Assembly (NCBI RefSeq): GCF_020026455.1
Contig: NZ_JAHHQJ010000005.1
Coordinates: 1 to 64,000, forward strand
DNA length: 64,000 nt
DNA from: Alistipes sp.
GTDB lineage: Bacteria > Bacteroidota > Bacteroidia > Bacteroidales > Rikenellaceae
Direction of reading: 5' to 3'
The notes under the pieces were generated by a model. The model worked only from the letters and a program-made list of their open reading frames with translations, ran no database searches and was not told the DNA's origin. Shown one piece after another: positions 1 to 9,258 of the stretch; the stretch's first letter is position 1, and each line of letters starts with the position of its first letter. The position numbers were made by a program, and so were the translations under genes.

Positions 1-50
<50 letters not shown>

Positions 51-201
51 AAAAATAAATGTATTGTTAGAGTCCTGACTATTCGTTTATCCTTTTAAAA
101 GGAAATTGACAGATAAATACTACAATTTTTCTCTCAAAATATAACCAGTAATTCAAAGAACCAGTTTAAAAAAGCTTCGCATTTGGTTGCGAAAGGGATT
201 G

Positions 202-233
202 CAAAGATAAGTATTATTTTTCAATCCACCAAA
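202..233 (-). promoter_or_regulatory. rrn promoter, proximal copy
   Basis: On the minus strand: TTTG (230-233), 20 nt, TATCTTTG (202-209), an exact match to the Bacteroidetes -33/-7 pattern. The 16S 5' end is about 150 nt downstream. Confidence 0.85.
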
Positions 234-291
234 TCTTTTTTAAAGATTTTTTTTTCACCGTCTCTTGCGAGATATTAGTGAAAGGGGATTG

Positions 292-323
292 CAAAGATAA
301 GTAATCTTTTTCAAATCTCCAAA
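292..323 (-). promoter_or_regulatory. rrn promoter, middle copy
   Basis: On the minus strand: TTTG (320-323), 20 nt, TATCTTTG (292-299). The surrounding sequence (about 282-325) closely resembles the proximal copy (about 192-235), so the two look like a duplicated promoter unit with a 90-bp period. Confidence 0.85.
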
Positions 324-438
324 AACTTTTTCAAGAACTTTGCATCTTTTTGAAATTCAGATCACAAAACCGCCTCAAGCTCCTTTATTGTAAACCCTCG
401 ACTTATTTGTAAGAACCGTTATTTCTCAAACGCGGATG

Positions 439-469
439 CAAAGGTAGCGACTTTTTTTGAACCTGCAAA
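439..469 (-). promoter_or_regulatory. rrn promoter, distal copy
   Basis: On the minus strand: TTTG (466-469), 19 nt, TACCTTTG (439-446). Farthest from 16S and different in flanking sequence from the other two. Nothing else is recognised between 470 and the subtilase stop at 602 except an AT-rich palindrome near 526-545. Confidence 0.75.
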
Positions 470-601
470 TATTTTCGCATCTTTTTTCAAAAAATCTTCA
501 ATTTTACCCGATAAAGCCGATTATACCTATATATATTAATATAGGCTGAAAATGACATCCCGCCCACACCCGTCTTAAGCCACGCCGTAGAGGGGAGGGG
601 C

Positions 602-2689
602 TCAAAGCCACCCGCCGTTGGCAGCCAGTCCGGCCCGGGAAACGATGGCAAATTCGCGCACGAACTTCGTGTCGCCCGCCACGGCATCGAACCGAAGCAT
701 GGAAGTTCCCGGTTCGGGACAGTCGAAAGTGATCTTCGTCCCATCGACCACCGCCTTCGAAGAGGAGAGCCCCAGGTTACCCGGCGATGCGAGCGACGCA
801 GCAGTGAGTGCCACCCGCCCCTGCTCTCCTCCGAAATAACGCGCGAAGTCCACAGTCACCGGCTCTCCGGTCCGCACATAGATGGCGGGAGTTCCCTTGA
901 TGGCAAACAGCAGCTTCAGGGCATCGATACAGCCTCCTCCCATTTTATTCTTGTAGACCCCCAGATCGGCAATGGGCCCCAACGTCCCGGCCTTCGCCCC
1001 GGAGAAGTGGCCGTCGATGCCGTAAACGGAACTCAACAGCAGGGCCTTGAATTCGGCAGGCGTATATTTCTTTCCGTTCTGCGCCGCATAGGCAAGCCCC
1101 AAGGCTGCAACGCCCGAAACATGCGGACACGCCATCGAGGTCCCCTGCATGAATCCGTAGCCATACATCCCGCTGCTCTTGCGGCCGTCCTGATAAGCGA
1201 TCGCATCGTCGCAGAGGATCGTGCTCAGGATCTGCGCATCGCTGTAAAAGACCGCATCCCCTCCGGAAGAAGCCCGAACCGCCTTCCCGGAATAGAGGTC
1301 GCCGCCCGGGGCCGTGATGTCGACCCACGCCCCGTAGTCGGTATAATAGGCCGGGCGGAAGCTCCAGTCCATCGCCCCGACGGCGATGACCGGGTCGTAG
1401 GCGGCCGGATAGATCCGGGCATCGCCATAGATGTCTCCCTCGTTGCCGGCGGCGAAAACCACAAGCCCGCCCTGCAGCGGGGAGTTCGGATTCCGGCTCC
1501 CCGCCCCGCGGACAAAGGTATCGATGGCATCGCGCATGATGCCATAATTACTATTCCACTCCTGCTCGAACTCCTCGGGGGTGATCTTAGTGCCGTCCTC
1601 CGCATCGAGGCTATACCCCCAACTGTTCTGGGCAATGATCGCGCCGTTGGTCCAGGCGTATTCCAGAGCCTTGACCGCCGGGTTTCCCTTGCCGCCGGTT
1701 GTGCTGTGGCCCATGATCTGACACGACATGATCCGCACACCGCCGCGGTTGCTCCGCCCGCCGGCAATGCCGCAAACACCCCGTCCGTTGTTGTTCACGG
1801 CGGCGATGACCCCTGCGACATGCGTTCCGTGGTCCGCATATTGCGGATTGCGCGCATCCCCGCCGACCGACTTCCAGTTGAGTTCCGGGGTGTCGTCCCA
1901 GAAATTATAGCCGTGTTCCTGCGAATTCTTCGGATGCGACCAGATATTTGCCCGCAGGTCGGGATGGGTCGTCTGCACGGGTTCGTCGATCACCGCCACG
2001 ACAATCTCCTCGCCGCCCGTGCATAACTGCCAGGCATCCAGCAGGTCGATATCGGCTCCCGCCTTCGGTTTGACGACGACATCCGGGTAATGACTTCCGC
2101 CCGGATTGTCGTAATTCCACTGATAAGGCAACATCGGGTCGTTCATGGCCTTTGCGGCGCGGGTTTTTTCGCCCACGGAGGCAAACATCCGCTCGGAAGC
2201 CGGGATGGCAGGGCCTTCGCTCATCGGACGGATATAGCGGGGATCGATCCCGTACTCCACGACCGCAATCCCGGGCAATGCCGCCAGACGCGCACCGACC
2301 TCGGAGAGCTTCGCCTCGTCGTCGAAGGCGATCGCATACCAGCGGTTGATGCCCGTCTCATCGTAAAGCGCTTCCCACTCGGGGTTGTATGCAACGACGC
2401 GTTCGAAACGTCCGGCGTCGATTTCACGCAGGACCGCATCGATGTCGCCCACTCCCGAACGGGTGGCGACACCGCCCCGCGCCACGGGCAGCTGCGCCTG
2501 GGCCGCGGCAACGGTCTGCGCCATTTCGGGCGACAACTTGACGCAGAGGCTCCCCCGCAGCGCCAGCCGCGAAGTCGGAGATCCCAGCACCCGGGCCTTC
2601 GGATCGCCACTGCTGCCGGCAGAATCCATCGGTTCGTCCGTGCAGCCGAATAGCGCCAACAGTCCACAGAGAAGTAGCAATTTTTTCAT
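602..2689 (-). CDS. S8 subtilisin-like secreted lipoprotein peptidase
   Basis: A 695-residue serine endopeptidase of the subtilase family. It starts with a lipoprotein signal (LLALFGC, Cys16), so it is probably anchored in a membrane or on the surface. Residues about 45-150 look like an inhibitor I9-like propeptide. The catalytic triad is visible: Asp235 (AVIDEPV), His287 (DHGTHVAG) and Ser518 (GTSMACPHVSG). The residue after the catalytic Asp is Glu instead of the usual Thr or Ser. The C-terminal about 100 residues form a beta-rich domain ending in ANGGWL, a tail shared with the subtilase at 37303-39291. That protein is a clear paralogue along the whole length. This copy is monocistronic, with a TATCTTTG box at 2714-2721 about 25 nt before the start. 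Substrate unknown; likely host or dietary protein. Confidence 0.93.
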   Translation of the reverse strand: MKKLLLLCGLLALFGCTDEPMDSAGSSGDPKARVLGSPTSRLALRGSLCVKLSPEMAQTVAAAQAQLPVARGGVATRSGVGDIDAVLREIDAGRFERVVAYNPEWEALYDETGINRWYAIAFDDEAKLSEVGARLAALPGIAVVEYGIDPRYIRPMSEGPAIPASERMFASVGEKTRAAKAMNDPMLPYQWNYDNPGGSHYPDVVVKPKAGADIDLLDAWQLCTGGEEIVVAVIDEPVQTTHPDLRANIWSHPKNSQEHGYNFWDDTPELNWKSVGGDARNPQYADHGTHVAGVIAAVNNNGRGVCGIAGGRSNRGGVRIMSCQIMGHSTTGGKGNPAVKALEYAWTNGAIIAQNSWGYSLDAEDGTKITPEEFEQEWNSNYGIMRDAIDTFVRGAGSRNPNSPLQGGLVVFAAGNEGDIYGDARIYPAAYDPVIAVGAMDWSFRPAYYTDYGAWVDITAPGGDLYSGKAVRASSGGDAVFYSDAQILSTILCDDAIAYQDGRKSSGMYGYGFMQGTSMACPHVSGVAALGLAYAAQNGKKYTPAEFKALLLSSVYGIDGHFSGAKAGTLGPIADLGVYKNKMGGGCIDALKLLFAIKGTPAIYVRTGEPVTVDFARYFGGEQGRVALTAASLASPGNLGLSSSKAVVDGTKITFDCPEPGTSMLRFDAVAGDTKFVREFAIVSRAGLAANGGWL

Positions 2690-2713
2690 GACTCGTCCAA
2701 GATTTCAATTTTC

Positions 2714-2721
2714 CAAAGATA
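2714..2721 (-). promoter_or_regulatory. -7 box for the subtilase gene
   Basis: TATCTTTG on the minus strand, 24 nt before the ATG at 2689. No TTTG is seen at the -33 distance. Confidence 0.55.
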
Positions 2722-2793
2722 TGATTTTTCTGCCAAAGTGCATGACCCGGGAGGTAAAATCGCCCCGGGGACCCGAAAAAAGAGATTTTTTAC

Positions 2794-2801
2794 TATTTTT
2801 G
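2794..2801 (+). promoter_or_regulatory. -7 box for lspA
   Basis: TATTTTTG fits TAnnTTTG and lies 21 nt before the lspA ATG. No clear -33 element. Confidence 0.45.
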
Positions 2802-2822
2802 CAACCGAATACCACTACGCTT

Positions 2823-3437
2823 ATGAATTTCAAGAAAATATCGCTGCTCATCGTGCTGCTGCTCATCGCAGACCAGGCGCTCAAAATCTGGATCAAAACC
2901 CACATGCACCTCGACGAGTCGATCGTCGTCTTCCCCGACTGGTTCCAGCTGCGGTTCATCGAGAACAACGGCGCGGCCTTCGGCATGCACATCGCCTCGC
3001 GCGGCGACTTCGACTGGGGCAAGCTGCTGCTGGGCATCTTCCGGATCGTCATGGTCGGATTCATCGGCTGGCTGATGCACAACCTCTGCACCAAACGCAA
3101 GGACACGCCCAAGGGGGTGATCGTCGGCCTGGCGCTGATCTTCGCCGGCGCCATGGGCAACATCCTCGACAGCGCATTCTACGGATTGATCTTCTCCGAA
3201 TCGACGCCCTACACGGTGGCTCACTTCGGGGGACACTACGCCGGATTCATGATGGGCAAAGTGGTCGACATGTTCTATTTCCCGCTGTTCCAATGGAACG
3301 GCGTCCCCCGTCTGCTGCGGTTTCTGGTCGACAGCAACAACTATTTCTTCGGTGCAATCTTCAATCTGGCCGATGCCTACATCTCGGTAGCGGTCGTCTA
3401 TCTGCTTCTGTTTCAGCATAAGTTCTTCAGCAAGTAG
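2823..3437 (+). CDS. lspA: Lipoprotein signal peptidase (signal peptidase II)
   Basis: A 204-residue inner-membrane aspartyl peptidase that removes signal peptides from prolipoproteins after diacylglyceryl transfer. The start chosen is the ATG before NFKKISLLIVLLLIADQ, because upstream codons in the same frame overlap the divergent subtilase gene. Family motifs are present: ENNGAAFGM near residue 45-53, GNILDS with one catalytic Asp, and FNLADAYIS with the other near the C-terminus. Hydrophobic helices are spread over the length. At 204 residues it is longer than the roughly 160-residue proteobacterial enzyme because of an extra loop after GNILDS, common in Bacteroidetes. It serves the many lipoproteins in this window. 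A second frame open on the same strand is a shadow. Confidence 0.96.
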   Translation: MNFKKISLLIVLLLIADQALKIWIKTHMHLDESIVVFPDWFQLRFIENNGAAFGMHIASRGDFDWGKLLLGIFRIVMVGFIGWLMHNLCTKRKDTPKGVIVGLALIFAGAMGNILDSAFYGLIFSESTPYTVAHFGGHYAGFMMGKVVDMFYFPLFQWNGVPRLLRFLVDSNNYFFGAIFNLADAYISVAVVYLLLFQHKFFSK

Positions 3438-3479
3438 ATTTTTTTTCGAAAAAAGAGTTGGTGTTTCAGAAAAAAGTAT

Positions 3480-3487
3480 TACTTTTG
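3480..3487 (+). promoter_or_regulatory. -7 box for tRNA-Leu(CAG)
   Basis: TACTTTTG, 20 nt before the tRNA 5' end, with GTTGG near the -33 distance. Confidence 0.55.
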
Positions 3488-3507
3488 CACACCACAATTC
3501 CAGAAAT

Positions 3508-3589
3508 GCCCAGGTGGCGGAATAGGTAGACGCGCACGTTTCAGGTGCGTGTGCCGCAAGGCGTGCAGGTTCGATTCCTGTCCTGGGCA
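3508..3589 (+). tRNA. tRNA-Leu (anticodon CAG)
   Basis: An 82-nt class II tRNA. The acceptor stem GCCCAGG pairs with CCTGGGC, discriminator A at 3589. The anticodon stem CACGT/GCGTG encloses loop TTCAGGT, giving CAG. The long variable arm GTGCCGCAAGGCGT and the T-arm CAGG-TTCGATT-CCTG are seen. CCA is not encoded. Confidence 0.95.
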
Positions 3590-3592
3590 CTG

Positions 3593-3626
3593 AAAACCCC
3601 GTTGAACAGATGTTTAACGGGGTTTT
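3593..3626 (+). terminator. Intrinsic terminator of tRNA-Leu(CAG)
   Basis: An 11-bp perfect stem (3593-3603 with 3616-3626), GC-rich core CCCCG/CGGGG, 12-nt loop, ending in TTTT. Confidence 0.85.
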
Positions 3627-3752
3627 GCTTTTCCCCGGTTCTCCAGATCCGCCGCCCCTCCGTAATTTCCACAGTCCGAAAACCGGGAAGGAGCCGTTCC
3701 CCAACCTGCGGGGAAACGAAACATTCGCCCCGCAAGCAGCATCCGATTGAAG

Positions 3753-3833
3753 CGCAGTCCGCCGGTTGGGAAAATCGGCGACAGCCTCTTATCGGCTCTT
3801 CTCGCATTCGATTTTCCCAACCGGCGGACTGCG
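3753..3833. repeat. Perfect 25-bp inverted repeat with 31-nt loop
   Basis: Arms at 3753-3777 and 3809-3833 are exact reverse complements over 25 bp, beginning CGCAGTCCGCCGGTTGGG. It lies in the stretch without a gene between the tRNA terminator and the SusD stop (3627-4007). There is no T-run, so it is not a classical terminator, though it could end transcription from the SusCD side. A smaller GC hairpin (TTCCCC/GGGGAA) sits near 3695-3715. No coding sequence was recognised in this stretch. Confidence 0.85.
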
Positions 3834-4007
3834 TTCCATTTCCCCGATCCCGGCACAGCCGGAATTTCCCAAAGCCAAGGTTTCAATCAAGGCACGCCCC
3901 GGGGCCAGATCGGGCCACCCCTGCTGCCCCTCGTTCAGGGAGAGCAGGGAGAGCCGATCGACCGCGCAGATGCCGAAAAAGATGCCGGGGAGCTACACGT
4001 CCACGCC

Positions 4008-5777
4008 TCACTCGCCCCAGCCGTCGTTCTGTCCAAGCGCCGGATTGATCACACAGGCCGTCTTCGGAATGGGATGCAGGTATTTGCGGTCCGCCCACAT
4101 GCGGGGCTCGTTATAAACCAGACAATTATCTTCGTTGAGCGTATACTGTCCCTTTGTCAGGTCGATGTAGACCACCCCCTTTTCCGTCCCCGGCTTGCCT
4201 TCCGTCACACAGACATCGTTGATACCGTCGCCGTTCAGGTCATAGGCCTTCTCCTTCTCGGGAATGTAGATCCCATCCCACTCCTTTTCGAGCAACTTGC
4301 CCAACTTCCAGCGCATCAGATCCTCATAGCGCAGATTTTCGAGCAGCAGCTCGATCGCCCGTTCCCGGCGGATTTCGAGAATCCACTTGTCGGTCGACTG
4401 ATTGTCGTAGTACGCAACCAGGTAAGGATCTGCCGACAGCGGCACCTTGGCGTTGACTCCGGCCCGCTCGCGCAGCAGCTTGACCGTCCGGTTCCACTCG
4501 GCCTCGCCGAATTCACCCAACTCGGCCTTCGCCTCGGCATAATTGAGCAGCACCTCGGCAAAGCGGAACACTGACAGCGAGTTGGTGCTGTTGTTCGTCC
4601 CTTCGTACCTGGCATCGTCGAGCGACCACTTGATGACCTGATACCCCGTGAGCGTCAGCGAAAAATCAGGAGCCGTAGGTGTATCCGTCCCGGCGACCTT
4701 CTTCGAGTAACCGGGCGTGATGATCGACTGCATCAGCCGGTAGTCGCGGTCGCGGACCTCCTCGGCAAACTCCACTTTGTTATAGCCGCTGCGGTCGGTG
4801 AAGCGCGATCCGTCACGCATCAGATAGGTATTGACAAACGCTTTCGAAAGCGACCAGCGGGCCCCGTACGACCCCGAAGTGAATTTCCACGTCGCGGAAT
4901 GGAAGCGAAGCAGCTCTTCGCTGAACTCGTTTGCAAAGATGATCTCCTGATAATCGACATCTTCGCTGGTGAACAACTTGCGCCACTGCGTTTTCAGATT
5001 TGCCGGACTATGCACGAGCGAATAGGGACTCTCGTTCATCAGTATTTCGCATGCCGCAACAGCCTCCCGGAGCCACTGCCCGGCCGAGGATTCCAATCCC
5101 AGCTCCGTGTGGTATTTGCGATAGGTGCCCTCATAGAGGCAGATGCGCGCTTTCAGAGCCAGGGCGACCCAGCGGTTGATCTGCGAGTTATTGACATAGG
5201 CCTTGTCTGTCAGACAGTGGGTCGAAGCGAAGTTCAAATCCTCGAGGATCTTCTCCATGACGAACTCACGGCTGTCGCGCCCCTTGTAGAGCTCCTGCTC
5301 GTCCTCCGGGTCGATGGGTTTGTCGTACCAAGGCACCGGGCCGAACGTCTGGACCTTCGCGTAGTAGAGCCACGCCCGCCAGAAGCGCCCCACGCCCTCG
5401 TAGTGTTTCATCTTCGCTTCGTTGTTCACATCCGAAGCCGCCTCCGGAAGCCGCGACAGGAAGTAGTTGACGTTATAGATATTCGACCAGTTGCCGACAT
5501 CCCATCCGGACTGCTTCTCGGGGCTCCACTCCGTTTTGAGGTAGTCCGAAGTGCTGTTGACAGCCATCAGATCGGAATACTGGTCTCCGTAGGTCAGCGT
5601 CTCATAGCCCGGCATGTTCTTTTGCAGCAGTCCGTTGACGAAGAGCTCCACGTTCTTCTCCGAACGGAAGAACGTATCGGCTCCCACCTGCGAAAAGGGC
5701 TCGCGCTCGAAAAAATCGGCACACGACGTGAATCCGAGAGTGAGCAGCAACAGCGATATGATTTTGCGGTTTTTCAT
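4008..5777 (-). CDS. SusD/RagB family nutrient-binding outer-membrane lipoprotein (pair 1)
   Basis: A 589-residue surface lipoprotein that acts as the lid over the SusC-type TonB-dependent transporter encoded just upstream. The signal peptide ends at Cys19 (LGFTSC). The N-terminal half carries the family's TPR-like helices, with the usual AYRAxxY-type segment here as FWRAWLYYAKVQTFGPVPW near residue 130. The C-terminal half includes the typical ANYAEAKAE-like helix (LLNYAEAKAELGEFGEAEW) and the stretch RRERAIELLLENLRYEDLMRW. The start lies 13 nt after the susC stop, so they form one operon. No enzyme gene follows, so the substrate cannot be read from this locus. Confidence 0.95.
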   Translation of the reverse strand: MKNRKIISLLLLTLGFTSCADFFEREPFSQVGADTFFRSEKNVELFVNGLLQKNMPGYETLTYGDQYSDLMAVNSTSDYLKTEWSPEKQSGWDVGNWSNIYNVNYFLSRLPEAASDVNNEAKMKHYEGVGRFWRAWLYYAKVQTFGPVPWYDKPIDPEDEQELYKGRDSREFVMEKILEDLNFASTHCLTDKAYVNNSQINRWVALALKARICLYEGTYRKYHTELGLESSAGQWLREAVAACEILMNESPYSLVHSPANLKTQWRKLFTSEDVDYQEIIFANEFSEELLRFHSATWKFTSGSYGARWSLSKAFVNTYLMRDGSRFTDRSGYNKVEFAEEVRDRDYRLMQSIITPGYSKKVAGTDTPTAPDFSLTLTGYQVIKWSLDDARYEGTNNSTNSLSVFRFAEVLLNYAEAKAELGEFGEAEWNRTVKLLRERAGVNAKVPLSADPYLVAYYDNQSTDKWILEIRRERAIELLLENLRYEDLMRWKLGKLLEKEWDGIYIPEKEKAYDLNGDGINDVCVTEGKPGTEKGVVYIDLTKGQYTLNEDNCLVYNEPRMWADRKYLHPIPKTACVINPALGQNDGWGE

Positions 5778-5790
5778 GATCTTGTACGAT

Positions 5791-8700
5791 TTAGAAGGTG
5801 AGGTTAATTCCGAGGGTGAAGCTCCGCATCATGGGATAGCCGTAACCGTCGCCCTCCTTGCCTGGCGACGACAGGAAGTCCTGATCTCCGGAGCCGATCA
5901 CTTCCGGATCAAAGTTCGCGGCATGTTTTTTCAGCGGAGTGAATGTCAGCAGGTTGTCGCCCGAGAAGTAGATTTTGAGCGACTCCATGCCGATCTTGCG
6001 CGAGATCTTCTTCGGGAAGGTGTAGTCGACGGTCAGGTTCTTCAACCGGATGTACGACGCATCCTGGATGTAGCGGTCGTTCGACGAGGACATGATACCC
6101 TTGGTTTTCTCGGCGATGTAACCGCGCAGACGGGGCCAGTAGGCTTTCGAATTCCGGTTCTCCTCGGTCCAGCGGTTGTTCTCGTCCTGCCACGGCAGCG
6201 CAAAGCCGTACGAACGTCCGTACTGACCCCAGAAGTAGGAGGACTCCTTGGCCGGGAACCAGTCGCGCTGTCCGACACCCTGCCAGAACATGCTCAAACC
6301 GATGCCGTTCCAGTTGAATCCCACGTTGATACCGTAGCAGTAACGCGGCGTCGTATTGCCGATCTTGCGCAGGTCGCCGTGGTTGTAGATGGTGCCGTTG
6401 CCGTTATCCACTTGTCCGGAGTTGTCCAGGTCGGCGAATTTCAGGTCGCCGGCCAGATAGGTCTCGCTGCTGTTGTTGGTGAAGCTCGCCATCTGACGCG
6501 GGCCCCAGTCGGCAGCCTCGGCATCCGTGGCAAAGAGCCCCGAGACGTGGTAGCCCCAGATCTCGCCGATGGTCATCCCTTCGTAGTAGTTGGCCGTGTA
6601 GAGCGTCGGGAGCAGCCCCTTCTTGCTCGTGTACTTGGTAATCTTGCTCGTGCTGTCCCAGGCCGAAACCTTCACGTTGTAGTTGAAGTCCTTGCCGGCG
6701 ACCTTGAAGCTATCGCGCCAGCCGAGGCTCAACTCCCAGCCGTCGGTCTTCATGCTGGCGTAGTTGCCGCGCGGGGCCGCATACCCGGCGACGGCCGGGA
6801 TCTCATCGCCCGGCGTGAACATGTCGGTGGTCTTGCGACGGTAGAGGTCGGCCGTGAAGTTGAGCCGCCCGCGGAACAGGTCCAGATCGAGCCCCACGTC
6901 GTAGGTCGTCGCAGTCTCCCAGGTCAGGCTCTTGGGCTGCATACCCGGAGCCGAGGTGTAGGAGAAGTAGGAGCCGTCCATCAGCACGGAACTCTTGTTG
7001 ATCGACATGATCGAGAGATACTCGTAAGGATCCACGGCGCCGTTTCCGGCACTGCCGACCGAGAAGCGCACCTTCAGGTTGTCGAGCCAGTGGCGAGCTC
7101 CTTCCATAAATCCCTCCTCGGAGATCCGCCATCCGGCCGAGGCCGAGGGGAAGAATCCCCACACCTGGTTGCTGGGGAACTTCGACGAACCGTCGTAACG
7201 GCCGCTCAGCTCGACGAGGTATTTGCCCTTGTAGCCGTAGTTTACACGGAAGAACGCTCCGGCAAAGCCCCATTCGTAACTGCCGTTGTCCTTCAGCGTG
7301 ATGTCCGTGCCGTCCATCAGCGAGAAGTTGGGCTTCGAGGAGTCGAGCAGCCCCGTCCGCTTGGCCAGAGTCTTCATATACTGCTTCTCCTCAACGTTCC
7401 AGCCGGCCAGCACCGTCAGCGAGTGATTGTCGCCCAGACGGGGCGAGTAGGTCAGCGTGGCGTTCGAGGCATAGTAGTTCGTATTGTAGGTGCGGTTCTC
7501 GTAGTCGCTGTACTCCTCACGCACGGCCGTGATGCCCGGTCCGGTCGAATAGGAGTGCTGGCTATTGACACGATCCTGCTCGGAGTGGTTGTAGAGATAG
7601 GTAAAGTCGCCCCGGAAGGTGAGAACATCCTTGATCAGGTCGATGGTCAGGGTGGTGGTGTTCTTCAGGTCGAACTTGAAGTTGTCCTGATAGGTATCGC
7701 CCTCGACGAAGCCGGCCCATCCGATATAAGCCGCCGTATTTGTCCACGTGCCGTCGGGGTTCTTGACCAGCGTAATCGGGTATCCCTGGTGTTCGAGCAT
7801 GCGGTTGATCGTCAGCATGCGGTTTCCCGCACTCACGCGCGGCTGACGGTTGGTCCGACGGACGAAATCGGTGCTGTTCTCGATGCGCATCCACCGGAAC
7901 AGCTTCAGACTTCCCTTGGCCCGCACGTTGTACTGCTTGAACTTGCCGTTGCCAGCGTTGTAGATATCGTCCTGCCCGAAGAAGCGTCCCGACAGGTAGT
8001 AATCCGCCCCGTCGTTGCCTCCCGAGATGCTCAGATTGTGCTGATGCCCGGTGGTGTAGTCGCGGTAAATGACGTCGTGCCAGTCGGTATTACCGAAATA
8101 TTCATATTGCCCGTCGGCATTCACGCGCCATTTCTCGAAAGAGGGATCGGCATCGCGCCGCGCCAGCTCGGCGGCCCAGGCCGCATTGTAGGGGAAAATG
8201 TTGTTGATCGACGCGGGATCCTTTTCGAAGTAGCCGACATAGGATTCCAGATAGGAGTTGAACCAGCGCAGACCGTTGGTTTCGACCTGCGGCTCGACCG
8301 TGCGGTTGAGAATGGAGAACGAGCCATTGTAATTGATGCGCACCTTGCCCCGGACGGGATCCTTCGTAGTGACGAGCACGACACCGAAGGCGCCGCGGGC
8401 TCCGTATACGGCCGTGGAGGAGGCATCTTTCAGCACCGAGATGCTCTTGATGTCGTCGGGATTCACGGTCGTGAGGTCTCCCTCGACACCATCCACCAGC
8501 ACCAGAGCATCGCCTCCGGCGCCGATGCTGCCGACGGCTCCGCGGATCTTGATGGCAGCACCGCGCGAAGCCTTACCGTCGCTCATGGAGATATTGAGTC
8601 CCGCAACCTGCCCCTGCAGCGACCGAACAGGGCTGGGATTGGCGCGCATCTCGAAAATCTCGCCCGAGACCTGCTCCACGGCACCCACAACATCGCGTTT

Positions 8701-9081
8701 CTTCATCGTGCCGTATCCGACAACGACGACCTCTTCCAGCTGATTGGCCGCCTCTGCCAACGTGATATCGAGCATCGTCTGGCTTTCGATGCGGATTTTC
8801 TGCGGCGTATAGCCGACGAACTGAACCAGCAGCGTCTCGCCTTCGGATACAGCGATCGCAAAGGCTCCGTTCACATCAGTTGTGACACCGCGCGGGGTTC
8901 CCTCTACGACGACCGTCGCTCCGAGGACAGGCTCTCCCGCCACATCGCGCACCACGCCTTTCAGTTCGTGCGTCCGGGCCAGAGCCGAGGACGAAAGCAC
9001 CACACACAACAGAAGCAACAAAAGCCTTCTGCAGCCGGCCAGCCGTTCGCCCGGCTTGTTTTCATAGGAACAATGTTTCAT
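5791..9081 (-). CDS. SusC/RagA family TonB-linked outer-membrane transporter (pair 1)
   Basis: A 1096-residue TonB-dependent receptor. After a signal peptide (hydrophobic LLLLLLCVVL, cut near SSSALA) there is a carboxypeptidase-D-like regulatory domain at about 40-125 (LKGVVRDVAGEPVLGATVVV). A plug domain follows (TMKKRDVVGAVEQVSGE; SLQGQVAGLNI; SVLKDASSTAVYGARGAFGV), then a 22-strand-type barrel ending in an aromatic residue (LGINLTF). With the SusD-like lipoprotein downstream it imports an oligomeric nutrient across the outer membrane using TonB energy. A promoter with a 170-nt leader lies upstream, divergent from the lipoprotein gene at 9498. The long open frame on the opposite strand is a GC-driven shadow. 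Confidence 0.97.
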   Translation of the reverse strand: MKHCSYENKPGERLAGCRRLLLLLLCVVLSSSALARTHELKGVVRDVAGEPVLGATVVVEGTPRGVTTDVNGAFAIAVSEGETLLVQFVGYTPQKIRIESQTMLDITLAEAANQLEEVVVVGYGTMKKRDVVGAVEQVSGEIFEMRANPSPVRSLQGQVAGLNISMSDGKASRGAAIKIRGAVGSIGAGGDALVLVDGVEGDLTTVNPDDIKSISVLKDASSTAVYGARGAFGVVLVTTKDPVRGKVRINYNGSFSILNRTVEPQVETNGLRWFNSYLESYVGYFEKDPASINNIFPYNAAWAAELARRDADPSFEKWRVNADGQYEYFGNTDWHDVIYRDYTTGHQHNLSISGGNDGADYYLSGRFFGQDDIYNAGNGKFKQYNVRAKGSLKLFRWMRIENSTDFVRRTNRQPRVSAGNRMLTINRMLEHQGYPITLVKNPDGTWTNTAAYIGWAGFVEGDTYQDNFKFDLKNTTTLTIDLIKDVLTFRGDFTYLYNHSEQDRVNSQHSYSTGPGITAVREEYSDYENRTYNTNYYASNATLTYSPRLGDNHSLTVLAGWNVEEKQYMKTLAKRTGLLDSSKPNFSLMDGTDITLKDNGSYEWGFAGAFFRVNYGYKGKYLVELSGRYDGSSKFPSNQVWGFFPSASAGWRISEEGFMEGARHWLDNLKVRFSVGSAGNGAVDPYEYLSIMSINKSSVLMDGSYFSYTSAPGMQPKSLTWETATTYDVGLDLDLFRGRLNFTADLYRRKTTDMFTPGDEIPAVAGYAAPRGNYASMKTDGWELSLGWRDSFKVAGKDFNYNVKVSAWDSTSKITKYTSKKGLLPTLYTANYYEGMTIGEIWGYHVSGLFATDAEAADWGPRQMASFTNNSSETYLAGDLKFADLDNSGQVDNGNGTIYNHGDLRKIGNTTPRYCYGINVGFNWNGIGLSMFWQGVGQRDWFPAKESSYFWGQYGRSYGFALPWQDENNRWTEENRNSKAYWPRLRGYIAEKTKGIMSSSNDRYIQDASYIRLKNLTVDYTFPKKISRKIGMESLKIYFSGDNLLTFTPLKKHAANFDPEVIGSGDQDFLSSPGKEGDGYGYPMMRSFTLGINLTF

Positions 9082-9258
9082 ATAAAAAAGGTTTGTTGGT
9101 TGTAATTCCTCCTTTTCGGGATCTCCGTCGGGCGCGTTTGGGGAACGCCCGAAAGGAAAAGTGCAAGTACCCTACGACAACAACGGCAAACCTCGGTTCA
9201 CATGCTCCGATACATTAATTATTGCTACTAATTCATAAAAAAGTTTCTTCTCTTTTTG

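Noticed and set aside
3545..4048. A plus-strand frame that begins inside tRNA-Leu(CAG)
   Set aside because: It overlaps the tRNA, its terminator and the 25-bp inverted repeat; not coding.
5614..9105. A very long open frame on the plus strand antisense to the SusC gene
   Set aside because: It is antisense to a certain TonB receptor and lacks any recognisable domain. High GC gives long open frames in the opposite phase throughout this window.
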